DNA of 64,000 bases, taken from NCBI RefSeq assembly GCF_033807715.1, contig NC_084587.1:21632517-21696516 (forward strand), given 5' to 3'. Positions 33,395-49,892 of this stretch are shown here, in pieces. The DNA is from Cololabis saira. Its lineage: Eukaryota; Chordata; Actinopteri; Beloniformes; Belonidae. Position 1 is the stretch's first letter. Every line of letters starts with the position of its first letter. A program made the translations under genes and the position numbers. The notes under the pieces were generated by a model. It did not search any database, was not told the origin of the DNA, and saw nothing but the letters and a program-made list of their open reading frames with translations.

Positions 33395-35733
33395 ATTCAT
33401 CCTTATGAAATCTGTCCGAGCAGCTGGCAGAGGTTAGCTAGGAGCTGTGGTCACCTGGCTTTGTTAGACCCTTTGCAGTAGGGGTATAGCAGTAGGGCAA
33501 CCCTCACGCCGTTGCAGGATGACTGACTGTTGTCCAGCAGACTTCCATAGGATCCGCCGTGGCTTCTCCAGCCCATCGACTCTAGTACCGCTGTGGAGCT
33601 GCCAATGAATATTTGCCATTTAGCCGACACTCGGTTAACGCAAGGTGCCTGCTCTCGGCTAAGTTTCAGTCTTGGAGCCTTTCAGGTAACTGTGCTCTGT
33701 TAGTGAAATAAACATCACAACCAAATATGAATTCTGTTAGGTCTTTAATAACACCACAGTTATGCTCACAGGCACCACTGCTGAGCAGCTAAAGTGATGA
33801 CAGCTAGCCATTGACTGTGCTGGCTTCCAATCAAAAGTCAGTGCCGATAGTAAAGTATTGGCCTTTTTTTTTAAAAAACCAGGCTGTAAATATGTTTATT
33901 TCAGCTGCAAAGATATTTTAACATGGGGGTCAGTAGAGAATGACTCACTTTTGGAGCCAGCCTCAAGTGGTCTGCCACTGTCTTAGCTCTGCATTAGCTT
34001 CAACCCAGAAAGATGTGCCAAACTCTGGAATAAATAGTTTTGAAATTTATGATTGTTTTTAAAAGCTGAGAAGTTCAGCGACATTCATCAAATGTATCAT
34101 TAAGAGATTTCAAATAGCCTGGAATAAACGACTGACGGTTAGGGTCATCAATCAAGAACACACTTGGAAGAATAAAGTCTACAAAACAGACTTAGCTGTC
34201 GGCTCTAACAAGCAAAATGTGTCATGGCCATTTTATGAATCATGGTCTCATTTCAAAAAAGCATGCAATAGGCCACTTAGGGCCATGATGGAGACTGGTT
34301 TGAAGGAGACGGGGAGGCGGTTCCTGGTTGCTTCTTGAAACAGAACAGGCAGATTTTCATCTCACACCTATTTATATAAAGGAAGAGCAGGATCACTGTA
34401 ATTTGCTTTGCAGTATTGCAGACACCGAGGAGTAACAGCCCATAGTAACAAAAGCAGTGAAGTTGGAAGTAATGAGTTTCACGAGGAGGATTTTCATATT
34501 TGAGTGAATCTTTAGTCATATGTGGTATTTTCGTAATGATCCTCTGGACTCATTTTGGCTAAGAATATGAAGCAGCATTGTGTCCTCATTGTTACTACAT
34601 TTTTTCCTCAAGATTTATGTTATAGATATAAAAAAAAAACAAACCTAGGGTATACTGAGGACAATAGAAAAGATTGTTCTTCAAGCAGAATGATACCCTA
34701 AACTTTTTGTTGATTAAATTAAATGTTTCTACATCACCTTCATATACGTGTATCTATCACTGGACCTACTGTACGCCTCACTTCTCTTTCCTCTTTTCTG
34801 TTTCACCTTTATCTGTGTTTATTTTGGAGATGTGATTTACGGTCAGCCATAAGCCATAATAAAGCAATAATGAAGCCGGGGAACATGATTTTTAGTGCAT
34901 GTGTGCACATACAGTATGATGGTTCACATGCATCTAACCCCACACATTCCCCTGTCGAAAGGTTAAACGTGAATAAGCTTGCCTTTTTGCCTTGAGATGC
35001 GCAGACAGAAAGTGTCAGTAGACGGCGAGCACACGCTGCCGGGAAGAGAGTCGTTCTGCAGCTTTGGGCTTTGCTGCAGAAAACTTGAATTATTTGACAA
35101 GCAAACACTCACACACAGGCAAAGACTGCACTGCAAACAAATGTAGGCCACAAACGCCAGTGGGAAAAGAGTGGCTATAACTACCAGATATCAGACTAAA
35201 ACAATATGAGGACGTGAAAGGGAGAGGAGCAGATGTTCATTTTATGGAAATCGTCCCGCAGGGAGGGCGCCAGCAGAAGCATTAATTACCTCACTGTTAC
35301 AGACTCTGGGTGCTTTGTTGTCATCAAAGAGAGAAAAAGGGTGTCTGGGATGAAGGGAAGGGGAGTGAAAGTTCATGATGAAGGCACAAACCATTTAACC
35401 AATACAGATGGTAGAATAATGTGATGTTGAACGAAAAATCTCCGGATACCCATTCCAAAATCTTAAAATTTTATCTATGTTCATTACAAACAAACACCCA
35501 CCCCCCTGGACAGAAGTTCCAGAAGTATCGGTGAGAGGATATGTTTAATCGTGATGACGGTCTGGATAATTGCTTCTCTCCAGGTACTGCATCATCTTCA
35601 AGGCTTCCAATGAGGGTTTCTATGTGAATTTGGGAAGCTTGTGTGTTTATTAAGCTAACTGGGTCAATGCAAGCAGCTTTCAAATCCCAATACCGCTGCA
35701 ACTTGTCTGCACGACTTCAATTATAGCTCAGAA
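33395..35733. other. Intergenic stretch, nothing recognised
   Basis: No frame here shows a known domain or splice-supported exon chain. The sequence is mostly unique, without clear repeat ends. Confidence 0.5.
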
Positions 35734-35815
35734 ATGCTGCCGCTCCTGATCCTGCTGCTGCTGCTGCCCTCAATTTCTCATCCAAGCATCCAATCTACGG
35801 GCGCCGTTACTCAAG
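35734..35815 (+). CDS. Weak candidate first exon encoding a signal peptide
   Basis: ATG at 35734 opens a frame beginning MLPLLILLLLLPSISHPSIQ, a textbook hydrophobic signal peptide with a Ser-His-Pro region after it. The frame ends at CAAG followed by GTATGAG, a usable donor at 35816. I cannot find a convincing second exon downstream, and the Leu run is built from a CTG repeat, which can arise by chance. No function is assigned. The nearby non-repetitive sequence to about 36.7 kb would suit a gene 5' region. Confidence 0.22.
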
Positions 35816-38090
35816 GTATGAGATCCGAAAGGTTGATTTTGAATTTATACACAATTTCTTTGAATTAAACATGCAGAAAAGCAATAATAATAATAACATC
35901 TCTCCTTCTCACTTTTTTTATATGATTTTTTTAATCTCTAATAAGAGCAAATCAATTTGCACCACCGTCTCCCCTGAGCTCATCAGCTCGGCCACAGTAG
36001 TAGATGCCATTAGATTCAGCACCTCAGCGTGAGTCAATGGAGGCCCTTAGGCTGTAACAAGAGGCTCCTGCTTCCTCTCATGGACCATCAGTCTTTAATT
36101 GTAGATTCTGACACATGGGCCGGGAGTTTCCTTGTTAAGTGGCGACACTTGAGAGATTATTATTTCCCGCTCATGCTGCATATGAGAGCTGTACTGTTGT
36201 GATTAAGCATTGTCTTACACCGCACAGGGTTACAGGTTATATATTTGTGAGATAATAGTTTATTTAAAACTGTTTCTGTGTTTGCCATGTGAACAACTTG
36301 GAGCTCTCACCCTAAGGCTTCAACACCTTGTAAGTTTAAAGACGATAAAAACAGTTAAAGGCCGAACCACAGGTGATCCTGCAACAGTCTTTTGAGTTGA
36401 TACCAGTAATGCTGTTTACATGGAGGAAACTTGCCAATATTGACAATAGTTCTGGGCCAGATTTGAACCTGCAATGTTGCGACATGTGACTCGGGCCACC
36501 GAGCGTGAACAATACAACTCACACTCACACTGTTCATTCTCTCTCCGTTAATGTGTGGCTTCAATATCCTTCTTCCTGTTCCTCACCTCTGAAAGGAAAC
36601 CTTCCCCAGTGATAACCCAGGCCTGTTATAATGACACAATGAGTTTGGGGTAATTAAAAATGAAAGCACAGGTAATTAAAGCAGGGGTGAAAGAATCAGA
36701 CTTTCAGCTGTGACTTGAAGAGAGGAATTTACGAAAAATCGGCATTGCGTCCTCTTTCATCTCTGTAGAATCTCTTTAATCACATTTATTTTTATTTCTT
36801 TCATGTATTGATTTATTTATTGTGGAGCGAGGTCACTGCTATCACCAGATACATCACTGGCTCTTGATCCTACAAAAATCTGAGCAGGTACGTTGGGACA
36901 GAGCAGCACAACTCAGTGGCTCACTGCACCCTCTCATCCTAATGGATCAAAAAGACATGGGCACCGGGATTAGACACTTCAGACTGTGTTATTCATTACA
37001 CGTTGTGACATTTCACGGCACTGCTACGGGTAGAGAGGACTTTTTCGTCCCTGCTATCACGTCCTGACATTAACATGAAGTGACATGCTTGTTAAGACAG
37101 TAACAGCAGTCGCCCAGAATTAGTGTTACACCAGCCGGGACAGAACATTCACACTGATGGGAAGTGTTTCGGTGAATATCAAGGCTTTTGAAAGAAGTAC
37201 GCTTGAAAAAAAATCCAACACTTCCAACAAAGCAATAACACGTAACGTCTCAGAACTGGCCAAAAGTCACACATTAAATAATAAAGACTTATCAGATCAA
37301 ATATCAGTATAGGAATTGAGTTAATGAAGATTTTTGTGCAACTTTAAGGAACCTTTCATGCAACTTATGGCACGACCACCAATAATCAAAGCCTTGCAAT
37401 GATGAAATAGCCACACAAACTTGTCAGTGCGTATAGTCTGTCCAGACAACCTTAAAACCAACTTTGGTCTGATCTTCAGACTCAGAGGTTCTCCTTGACA
37501 TTACTAGCATTTCTCAGGTTTTATACAAGCTTCAATACCTCATCCTCTCTGTCAGGGCAGCTCTTGTTTATTTCTTATCATTTCAAACAGTGTAATGTAT
37601 TTCCTTGTTTTTAACTAACAGTTATTTTTATTACTAATGAATTTGACATTTAGTTATTTCAAGCAATAAACATCTACATACTCATAAATTGTTTATATAA
37701 ATTATTAAAAAGCACATCAGTGACAACTTCCCTAAAACTCACATGCAAATCCTGAAATTTTGCCAAAACCAGAGCAACATTTTAATCACTGTCATGTGAT
37801 ACAAACAAGCAGAGAGCCAACTCTCACAATTATTAATATAGCTGACAATTAATTTTCCCACGGACGAAAACACTGTTACAGCTTTCTTCTGAATTGCAAC
37901 TCGAATGTTTACATACATTTTTATTTTTACAAGTTAGAAACTCAAAATCGGGATCCTGCATTTGGTTTAACTGACCATAGCGATTGTAAACATGTTCCTG
38001 TGTTAAATGCTTAGAATTTGAAAAAAAAAAAAAAAAAAAAAAAAACATATAAAGGCTTCCACAGAACTATGCAAAGTTTGAGTTTGGAAA
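35816..38090. other. Intergenic, mostly unique sequence; possible noncoding conserved elements
   Basis: No coding exon is recognised. The sequence has no obvious repeat ends, moderate GC content and several TAATTA homeodomain-type cores near 36650-36690, so it could hold enhancers. A poly-A run lies at 38020-38045. Confidence 0.3.
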
Positions 38091-38099
38091 ATAGACACT

Positions 38100-38480
38100 C
38101 TACGGTGCCAACGACAACTTTTAAGATGTCCTAAAATTATTCTGAGCAGCCTTCAGCTGATCCAAAATAGTGCAGCGAGAGTTCTGATGAGGATTATCAG
38201 GAGATATTGCGTTCCCTCAAGCTTACTTTCTCCTCACTAGCTTCCTATTAAATCCAGGATAACATTTTAGAAATCATCTTCAGACATGAAAAGTCCTACA
38301 GGGCTTCTTTTTATTTTACAGAACTCGCAGTTCCACATCATCCCAACAGAGCACTTTTCTCTCAGACTGGATGGCATAGGGTTTCCAAAAGTGCCTTCAG
38401 GAGTGAGGCTCCTCTCTTGTGGAACCAGTTATTGTTTAGCTCCTTTAAATGTATAATAAGGTTTATAGTAGGAGCTCGGT
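38100..38480 (+). mobile_element. Degraded LINE reverse transcriptase C-terminal fragment
   Basis: Broken plus-strand coding for the familiar fish LINE C-terminus (CAGCTGATCCAAAATAGTGC, then SLVEPVI/WNQLL-like sequence before TTTAGCTCCTTTAAATG). Several frameshifts and stops show it is old. Confidence 0.55.
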
Positions 38481-38769
38481 TCTTATTACTTTACTTGTAC
38501 ATATAATAATGTCATCATTATTGTAATATATATTATTCTCTTGTGTCTCACAAGCAGATATCCCTGGACTAATGTATCTTTCCTGTCATCTCAGACCTCA
38601 AATCTGTAGAGACAGATGACCACCCTCCCTGAGTCTGGTTCAGTTCCATTCTGTTCATCATAGTTTTTTCCCCTCTACTGTCACCTCGGGCCTGCTCAGG
38701 ACAAGAACTTTGAGTATATATAATATAGATCCAGTGCAGTCTCTTGGTTGCCTTAGGTAGGCTGGGTTT

Positions 38770-38970
<201 letters not shown>

Positions 38971-41782
38971 TGGCATTATATGAATTTTGGACACAATTGG
39001 AGCGAATTGGATCATACCTAAATTACAATGTGGAATTTAAGGGTCTTATGATGACTTTTGTTTGTAGTTAGCAAAATATATATAAACTGAAGTGTATGGA
39101 AGTGAATCAAACTCTCTTTGACATAATGAACTGCAACATCCTCAACATCGCTCCAAAACTCAAATACCCAAGTATTTCTGTTCATCACATGCAGTTTGAG
39201 CGTCTCCCTGCTCCAGTGACTGTCCTGTTTTCACTCGTCTCGCTTCAAAATCCTGAATTAAGCTGCAATCCTGTCCTTTATCTTGTCTGCTAACCTCTTG
39301 ACAATAAGCTGCAGCAGAAATATATTGTTAAAATCTCTATTACTGACGGTACAATAAAACAATAGTCAATTTCCTATGTTGGGGGGGGGGGATAAAATAA
39401 AACTAAAGCCGGCAATTTTTGTTCTAAGCCTTCTTTCTTTTGACCACTCCAAACATAATGTTAAGACTATTTTTCTTGAGTCTGATTGAAAATCACAAGG
39501 AGAAAATTGCTCTGCGGCAACACTTCTCGTTCCACATGACTGAGCCTTTCGTTCGCGTATTTATACTTTATTGTGTGAGAAAACAGAGATATTCGAACGG
39601 CTGCAATGGGCACTTCATCCTTACATTGCAGATCCTTAAGACTGCAGTGAATCAGACAGAAGAATTTCAGAAACTCTTGAAGTGAAATGGGATAAGCTGC
39701 TTCCTCTTTGGGAATTGTTTGATTTAGGAAACCCATAATGCTGTACATTAATCTGTATTGCCTGGCTGCGTTAGTCTCTGCTGGTTTCAGTTTTCAGTTT
39801 CAGTTAAGTTTATTTAAAGACAGGGTAAGAAATACAACAGTTTCTTACCCATAATAACTTTTTCCCACATGCACTGAATTCATCTTTACCATCCATTAAC
39901 TAGCCATAGTTAGCCATAGTGTGTTTTCTTGTGGGGCATGTGACGTCATCCAGACATGATATCGTCCAGAAATCTCTTACCCTATCTTTAATGTTTTCAT
40001 CTCTCATCCCAGAAATCCAAGTATACGTACATGAGAAGACAATTGATTATTGAGTGAGGTGCGTATAACTCCGCGATGCTAGGTGGTGCCACCCACACTT
40101 TTGTCGTCTTCTTCTTCTCCTACTGTGTTGATATTCTGGTTTTGCAGTGTCTTCACTTCAGGAAGGGGGAGGCACGGGGCAGTCACGAGCTCGGCTAAGC
40201 TTGGGTTGCGTATACATGCCGGAATAACTGGAATTACGACGCATTATCTGGCACTAATAGTTAGATCTCAAGAGCTTCAGTTTGTTTCGACTACAGCGCG
40301 GCTAAGGTGTATATATGGCTTTTAAAAATGTGATATCGGTCGGATTAAGGCAACAATTCGACTTTCTCTTAGTGCATGTAAACGCATTGACTGATAAATA
40401 ATTACTATTTATTATTATTTCAACAGTATTGTTCTGTATATGGGTTTATAGCACATTTCAATAGGATAGCTGTAGGTTTTATGTAATTTTACAGAAACTA
40501 CCAGGACGATGCTGTTTCCTCACATAGGATGATACAAAACTTCTTACTTTACATGTATTTTTGGGTGTTACTTGACTCTAATAACAGCTTTACGCTGCTG
40601 CACCACACTTATCTACGATTATTGGTTAACTGACCACAGTAACTGTACAATATTTTGCACTCAAAGTTTACCTTTGAGCTTTTCACGCTGACATTTTTAT
40701 CTATTTTTTTTCTGCTAAATTGAACTGTTTGTCTGTGTTCCTCAGCAAGTCATTTTGAATATTTTCCATGACTGAATTAGTGTTTACAATCTTTGTCTGT
40801 GGGCTTTAATAAGAAACTGCAGGGCTACAGTCACTTCTTTGTCAATGAAAAGGAAATAGTTGGGAGAAAAGTTACATCTATTAATAAAGTACTCAGACCT
40901 GTTAATGATCAAGAATTCTGTTTGATGCTAATTTCTCCAACACAGTGTAAAACTGAGCGACCTTCAGCTCCAACAGCTCCAGACTGTCAGCCTCCATCTC
41001 CTGTTAGCAGCCCTCGTGTTGCCTGCAGCCGTAGCAGACATGGTAATGTTAAAAGGGCTGCATTTATGTAAGGCCCTCCTAGTCTTCCTCACTGCTCGAA
41101 GCACTTTTACACTTTCAATGAACATTCTGGAGTTAAACACAACCCTAGGCCTATTAGTAGTTGAACTTCCATCAGGGACCAAAAAAACAAACAGAAAAGA
41201 GTGAATTGAAGCAGTTTTGAGTGAGAGTGGAATTTTCTTCTGCAGCAAAACAGCAATAATATTAACACAGGGGAAACTGGGATATGTCAAAAGTAAATTG
41301 CTATTTTAAGTGAAATTGCAGTTCAACTATGGGTTAGGTTAGATATGTATGTCAAAATAGAAAGAAAAGGGCAAAAGCTCTCCTCTTCTTGTTTCTATTG
41401 AAAGTAGTTAGACTTGTGACATGGTGGCTGGGACCAGGAGACCTTCCTGTATGATCAGTTGTTTGTATGCACTTTATGTACACGTATAGTTCAAAGGATT
41501 TGTAGAGTCTCAAATTCTTTTCAGAGTAGCTATCTATTCTGACATAGCCCCTTTGGCTCCTGTGTTAACAATAATTAGCATTTTGCCCGACACATACTCC
41601 ACTCTCATATAAAACTTCTTGCAGTAGATTCCCGTCTCTTTGGTCGCTATTGAAAGTTTACACCCATCTGTTAATAGACCTGTTAATAGATCTGTTAATA
41701 GACCCAAGGTTGTTTTCACTCGCCAATGTTTCTTTAAGAGACTTTCAGCTCTTCACACGCTCATATTCATGCTCGGTATGTA
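38971..41782. other. Intergenic stretch without a recognised gene
   Basis: No supported exons. A CpG-containing segment at 40060-40400 and a fragment at 40960-41290 (minus frame ITMSATAAGNTRAANRRWR) look transposon-derived, but their ends could not be defined. Confidence 0.4.
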
Positions 41783-42922
41783 CAGAGGGTACGGAAAGTA
41801 TTCAGACCCCTTTACATTTTTCCCTCTTTGTTTCATCGCAGCCATTTCCCAAAATCAAAAAAGTTCATTTTATTTCTCATTAATGTACACCCAGCATATT
41901 TAACTCCTTAAATTTAACTCCTAATCCTCCTTGAGATGGTTTTGCTCCTTCATTGGAGTCCAGGTGCGTTTAATTAAACTGATTGGACTTGATTAGGAAA
42001 GGGCCACACCTGTCTATATAAGACCGAACAGCTCACAGTGCACGTCAGAGCAAATGAGAATCATGAGGTCGGGGCTTGACAGTGGGCTGACAGAAGCCTT
42101 TTCTCAGTGCAAGACATATGAAAGCCCGCATAGAGTTTGCCAAAAAACACGACAATGACTTCCTGACTAAGAAAAATAAGATTCTCTTGTGAGGTGATAC
42201 CAAGATTGAACTTTTTGGCGTTAATTCTAAGCGCTATGTGTGGAGAAAAGCAGGCACTGCTCATCACCTGCCCAATACAATCCAAACAGTGAAACATGGT
42301 GGTGGCAGCATCATGCTATGGGACAGAACGACTGGTTGAAATTGAAGGAAAGATGAATGCGGCCAAGTACAGAGATCCTGGCAGAAAATCTCTTCCAGAG
42401 TGCTCAGGACCTCAGACTGGGCCCAAGGTTCACCTTCCAACAAGACAAAGACCTAAGCTCATGGCTAAAATAACAGAGGAGTGGCTTCCGAACAACTCTG
42501 ACCATTCTTGTCTGGCCCAGCCAGAGCTCTGACCTAAACCCAATTGAGCATCTCTGGAGAGATTTGAAAATGACTGTCCACCAACATTCACCATCCAAAC
42601 TGACAGAACTGGAGAGGATCCCCAAATCCAGGTGTGAAAAACTTCATCATTCCCAAGAAGACTCATGCCTGTACTCGCTCAAAAGGGTGCTCCTATTCAA
42701 TACTGAGCAAAGGGTCTGGTTACTTATAACCATGTGATATTTCAGTTTTTCTTTTTTAATAAACTTGCAAAAATGTCTACGTTTCTGTTTTCTTCTGTCA
42801 AGATGGGGTGCTGGGTGTACATTAATGAGAAATAAAATGAACTTTTTTGATTTTAGCAAATACCAGCAATGAAACCAAGAGGGAAACATTTAAAGGGGTC
42901 AGAATACTTTCCGTACCCACTG
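41783..42922 (+). mobile_element. Tc1-like DNA transposon, defective
   Basis: The terminal repeats CAGAGGGTACGGAAAGTATT (left) and AATACTTTCCGTACCCACTG (right) are flanked by TA. The interior has a Tc1-type leader (TCTATATAAGACC) and remnants of transposase, including [20 protein letters not shown] followed by HGGGSIML and the TQRPKLMA region. It carries frameshifts and is shorter (1140 bp) than the roughly 1.6 kb of an autonomous Tc1 element, so it is inactive. Confidence 0.88.
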
Positions 42923-43159
42923 TAGTTTTTCTCTCAGTGATTTTCTCTGCCACACACAATCACACACCAATAAAAGCAACGTGGTTCTCTGTGTCTTGTC
43001 CAAATACACTCACATGTGGAGGGTTAAGACCAGGAATCGAGCCAGCCAGCACCCTGATTTTAGAGAAAAACACCATGTTACCGAGTTATTGATTAATCTT
43101 TTGGTATTTGTCCTCTTTTTTTGGACTTCATCTAAGACATTCCTGTGCCTCCACTCTTA

Positions 43160-44384
43160 GGGCCTGAGTTACTAAAGGTTTGCGTGCGTAAAAACGTGTG
43201 CAAACTTGACATCACCCGCAAACCAATGTGCAAGCTGATCTACTAATAGCGTGCAAAGAGGACTGCGCCTCTCAAATGAGCAAAATAGCACACGCTATTC
43301 ATTAAGTACTTTTGCCCTGATGAATAATCAATATGGGGCGTACCTGCCAGAAATCGCTAAATACTGGGAGGGGAAAATGCAAATATCTCCTTTTACCACA
43401 CGCAATGAGATTTACCAAGCCTGAAAGTTTTTGCGGGGATTGTGATTGCGTCTGTATTTAATACGTTCGAAAGGAAGGTGCTAATCTGCCCAGTATTACG
43501 CAGGGATGCCATTGGTGCCTGATTTGAGGACTGGGGTGGGGATGGCTCAACTTGTGGTGAGAATTCTCCACATGCAAAAGGAGAAATATTTTATTTGAAT
43601 GTTAAATCGAGTATTATTCAGCAAAAGGTTGCCACAGGAGGCACATTCATTTTTTTATTTGTGATAATAAATAAATCACGTGTTTTCATGGAGAAAAAAG
43701 TGTTTCTTATTGTGCGCCTATACTTGTTCTGCAGTCATACCCCGGTGTTGTGCCGTATTCAGCACCCCTGCCGTGAAAAGCACCCCCTCGTCTGACAAAA
43801 ATGATATTCTCATTCTGTGTCACGTTCTGTTTAGCGTCCAGTTTTGTGTTAATGATTCATGTTTAAATGCGCTCATGGATTCCACAATAGTCATACTTTC
43901 CCACAATCACAGTCACAGATAACAAAAATTGAGTAAATGGTTATTGATGTCATCAATTAATAGCCTGCTTACTGTGTTGTCTTCCATAATATTTGTAAAT
44001 ATATATAATATAAACTCCTAAGTATGTGTTTGTGTGAGTGTGTATATATAAATATATTGAAGTGTCAGTGTGTTGTTTTTTTTCTTGGTCTACTTATCAT
44101 TGAATATACGAGGGGGTGCTTTTCACGGCAGGGGTGCTGAATACGGCACAACAATTTGCCTCTTCCACTAATATCTCTAACTCCAACTCGTCAAATTTCA
44201 TTTTGCGCTCGCAAACCGTAAGAAACGCAACACCTCATTTAAATACTGCTGTTTGCACCTGTTATCAATTGCGCACGCAAACTTAGTTGATCACCCGCAA
44301 AACACACAACAACAGCACGTGGAAACTTTTTCAGTGCACACGCAATTTAGTACTCTTTATTTAGGATCTTAGTAAATCGGGCCC
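43160..44384. mobile_element. Non-autonomous PIF/Harbinger-like element
   Basis: Inverted ends GGGCCTGAGTTACTAA and TTAGTAAATCGGGCCC are flanked by the 3-bp duplication TTA (43157-43159 and 44385-44387), the Harbinger target. Sub-terminal GTGCGTAAAAACGTG and GCGCACGCAAAC repeats support this. It has no transposase frame. A second inverted-repeat element is nested inside. Confidence 0.8.
43747..44152. mobile_element. 406-bp element with perfect 44-bp terminal inverted repeats, nested in the Harbinger-like element
   Basis: The left arm (43747-43790, starting GTTGTGCCGTATTCAGCACC) and the right arm (44109-44152) are exact reverse complements over 44 bases. The interior is AT-rich and non-coding. 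I see no clear target duplication, so the superfamily is unknown. Identical arms suggest recent insertion. Confidence 0.75.
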
Positions 44385-44387
44385 TTA

Positions 44388-45471
44388 GACATCTAGATTT
44401 AGTTGATCATTCTGCCATAATATTGATAACAGGCTGATCATCATTGTGTTCAACATAAAATAGTGTGCTTAGCATTTGTTATAGAATACAGGTTCGTATT
44501 TAGTGTTGTTCTTATTTGTTTGTAAAGTTTTAAATTTAAGTTTGCCAACATGTATGATGCCCCATTCCAACTGGTCACACAATGTTAGTTTTTCAAGTGA
44601 TCAGCTTTTGCTTGAATTCCTACAAGTAAACAATGAGAAACACTGGAAAAACCGCTTAGTTTCTGTAAGTCAACACACATATACCTTTACATCCATTTAA
44701 AACCAGGATTTGAAACTATTTAGATCTGTTTCATCATTTGTTGCTTGTTCTCTCTTGTTCGTCTCATTTGCTTCACAGTTTAATCAACCCTTATTATCTT
44801 AGCAGTGGCACTGTTGAGTCCCACTGAATCTGCTTAAAGTTTCACAACAGAAATGAAAAATATGTGAAAGTCAGCATAGTTTTTCTTCTTGTTTTAATAG
44901 AAAAACCAGAGAATAACAGCAATTGGACAGCCCATTTACGTATGCATACAGTTCCCTTATTTTACACGCCAAGAACAAATGAATGCATGAAAAAAATACA
45001 GCCAGTTTAGAAATTTAGGGTCTCAAAACACCTCAAAAACATATGCAAAATGCACCAAATATAATGAGATGTTGGCTGATATATATTTGCACAAATGATA
45101 AGATGATTTGTTTACCTCATGATTAGTGATTTATGGTCAAATCTGGACTTTAAGTCATACAACTGCCATTGAATCTAGGATGCATGCCTTTTATTATTGC
45201 CTTTGTTAAAATCTCCTTTCTCTCTTTTGATAACATCTATTTCTATAAAATAGGTCTATAAATGTCCATTTTATGCTTTTATATCCTATCTTGCTTGATC
45301 ACAGACACCACAAATATTTTGACTCTTTATGCTACAACATTCCAGTATACGTACTCACGGGGATCGGTGCCCCGTTGTTTCACTTGGCATTGCAATCGTG
45401 ACGAAGGGAGGACAAACACGGTGACCTCTAGGGAAAGGGAGGAGTCTGCCACTGGCGACCTCCGTTCTGTG
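44388..45471. other. Intergenic; presumed 3' UTR and flank of the GPRIN gene
   Basis: No repeat or exon is recognised. A minus-strand AATAAA near 45190 could end the GPRIN transcript. Confidence 0.4.
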
Positions 45472-49560
<4,089 letters not shown>

Positions 49561-49660
49561 CCAGAATGAGTCTTAAGAGGTATCGATCCTCCTCAGTCAA
49601 GTGAGAAATTCAAGCACTCTGACTGACTGGCTGTGCGCAATGAGTCACAGCCGACCGACC

Positions 49661-49724
49661 GATGGATGGATGGATGGGTGGATGGATGGATGGATGGATG
49701 GATGGATGGATGGATGGATGGATG
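49661..49724. repeat. GGAT tetranucleotide repeat
   Basis: About 15 GGAT units with one variant (GGGT). A related GGATGAAT tract follows at 49868-49892. Confidence 0.9.
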
Positions 49725-49892
49725 CTGCCTCCGAGCTCTTTGTTACCTATGGCTCACGCTTTCAGTGAGGGAGGCGTTCATGAAAAGCGGCATGCCGGTG
49801 GTTTCCCATCTGGTATCCCAGAGCGGTGCATGAGCGGGTCCTCGCAGGGCAGGCAGCGTGGTGCAGCGGATGAATGGATGAATGGATGAATG

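Noticed and set aside
40793..41290. Overlapping frames on both strands (ITMSATAAGNTRAANRRWR on minus)
   Set aside because: It looks like transposon debris, but I could not find ends or a known domain.
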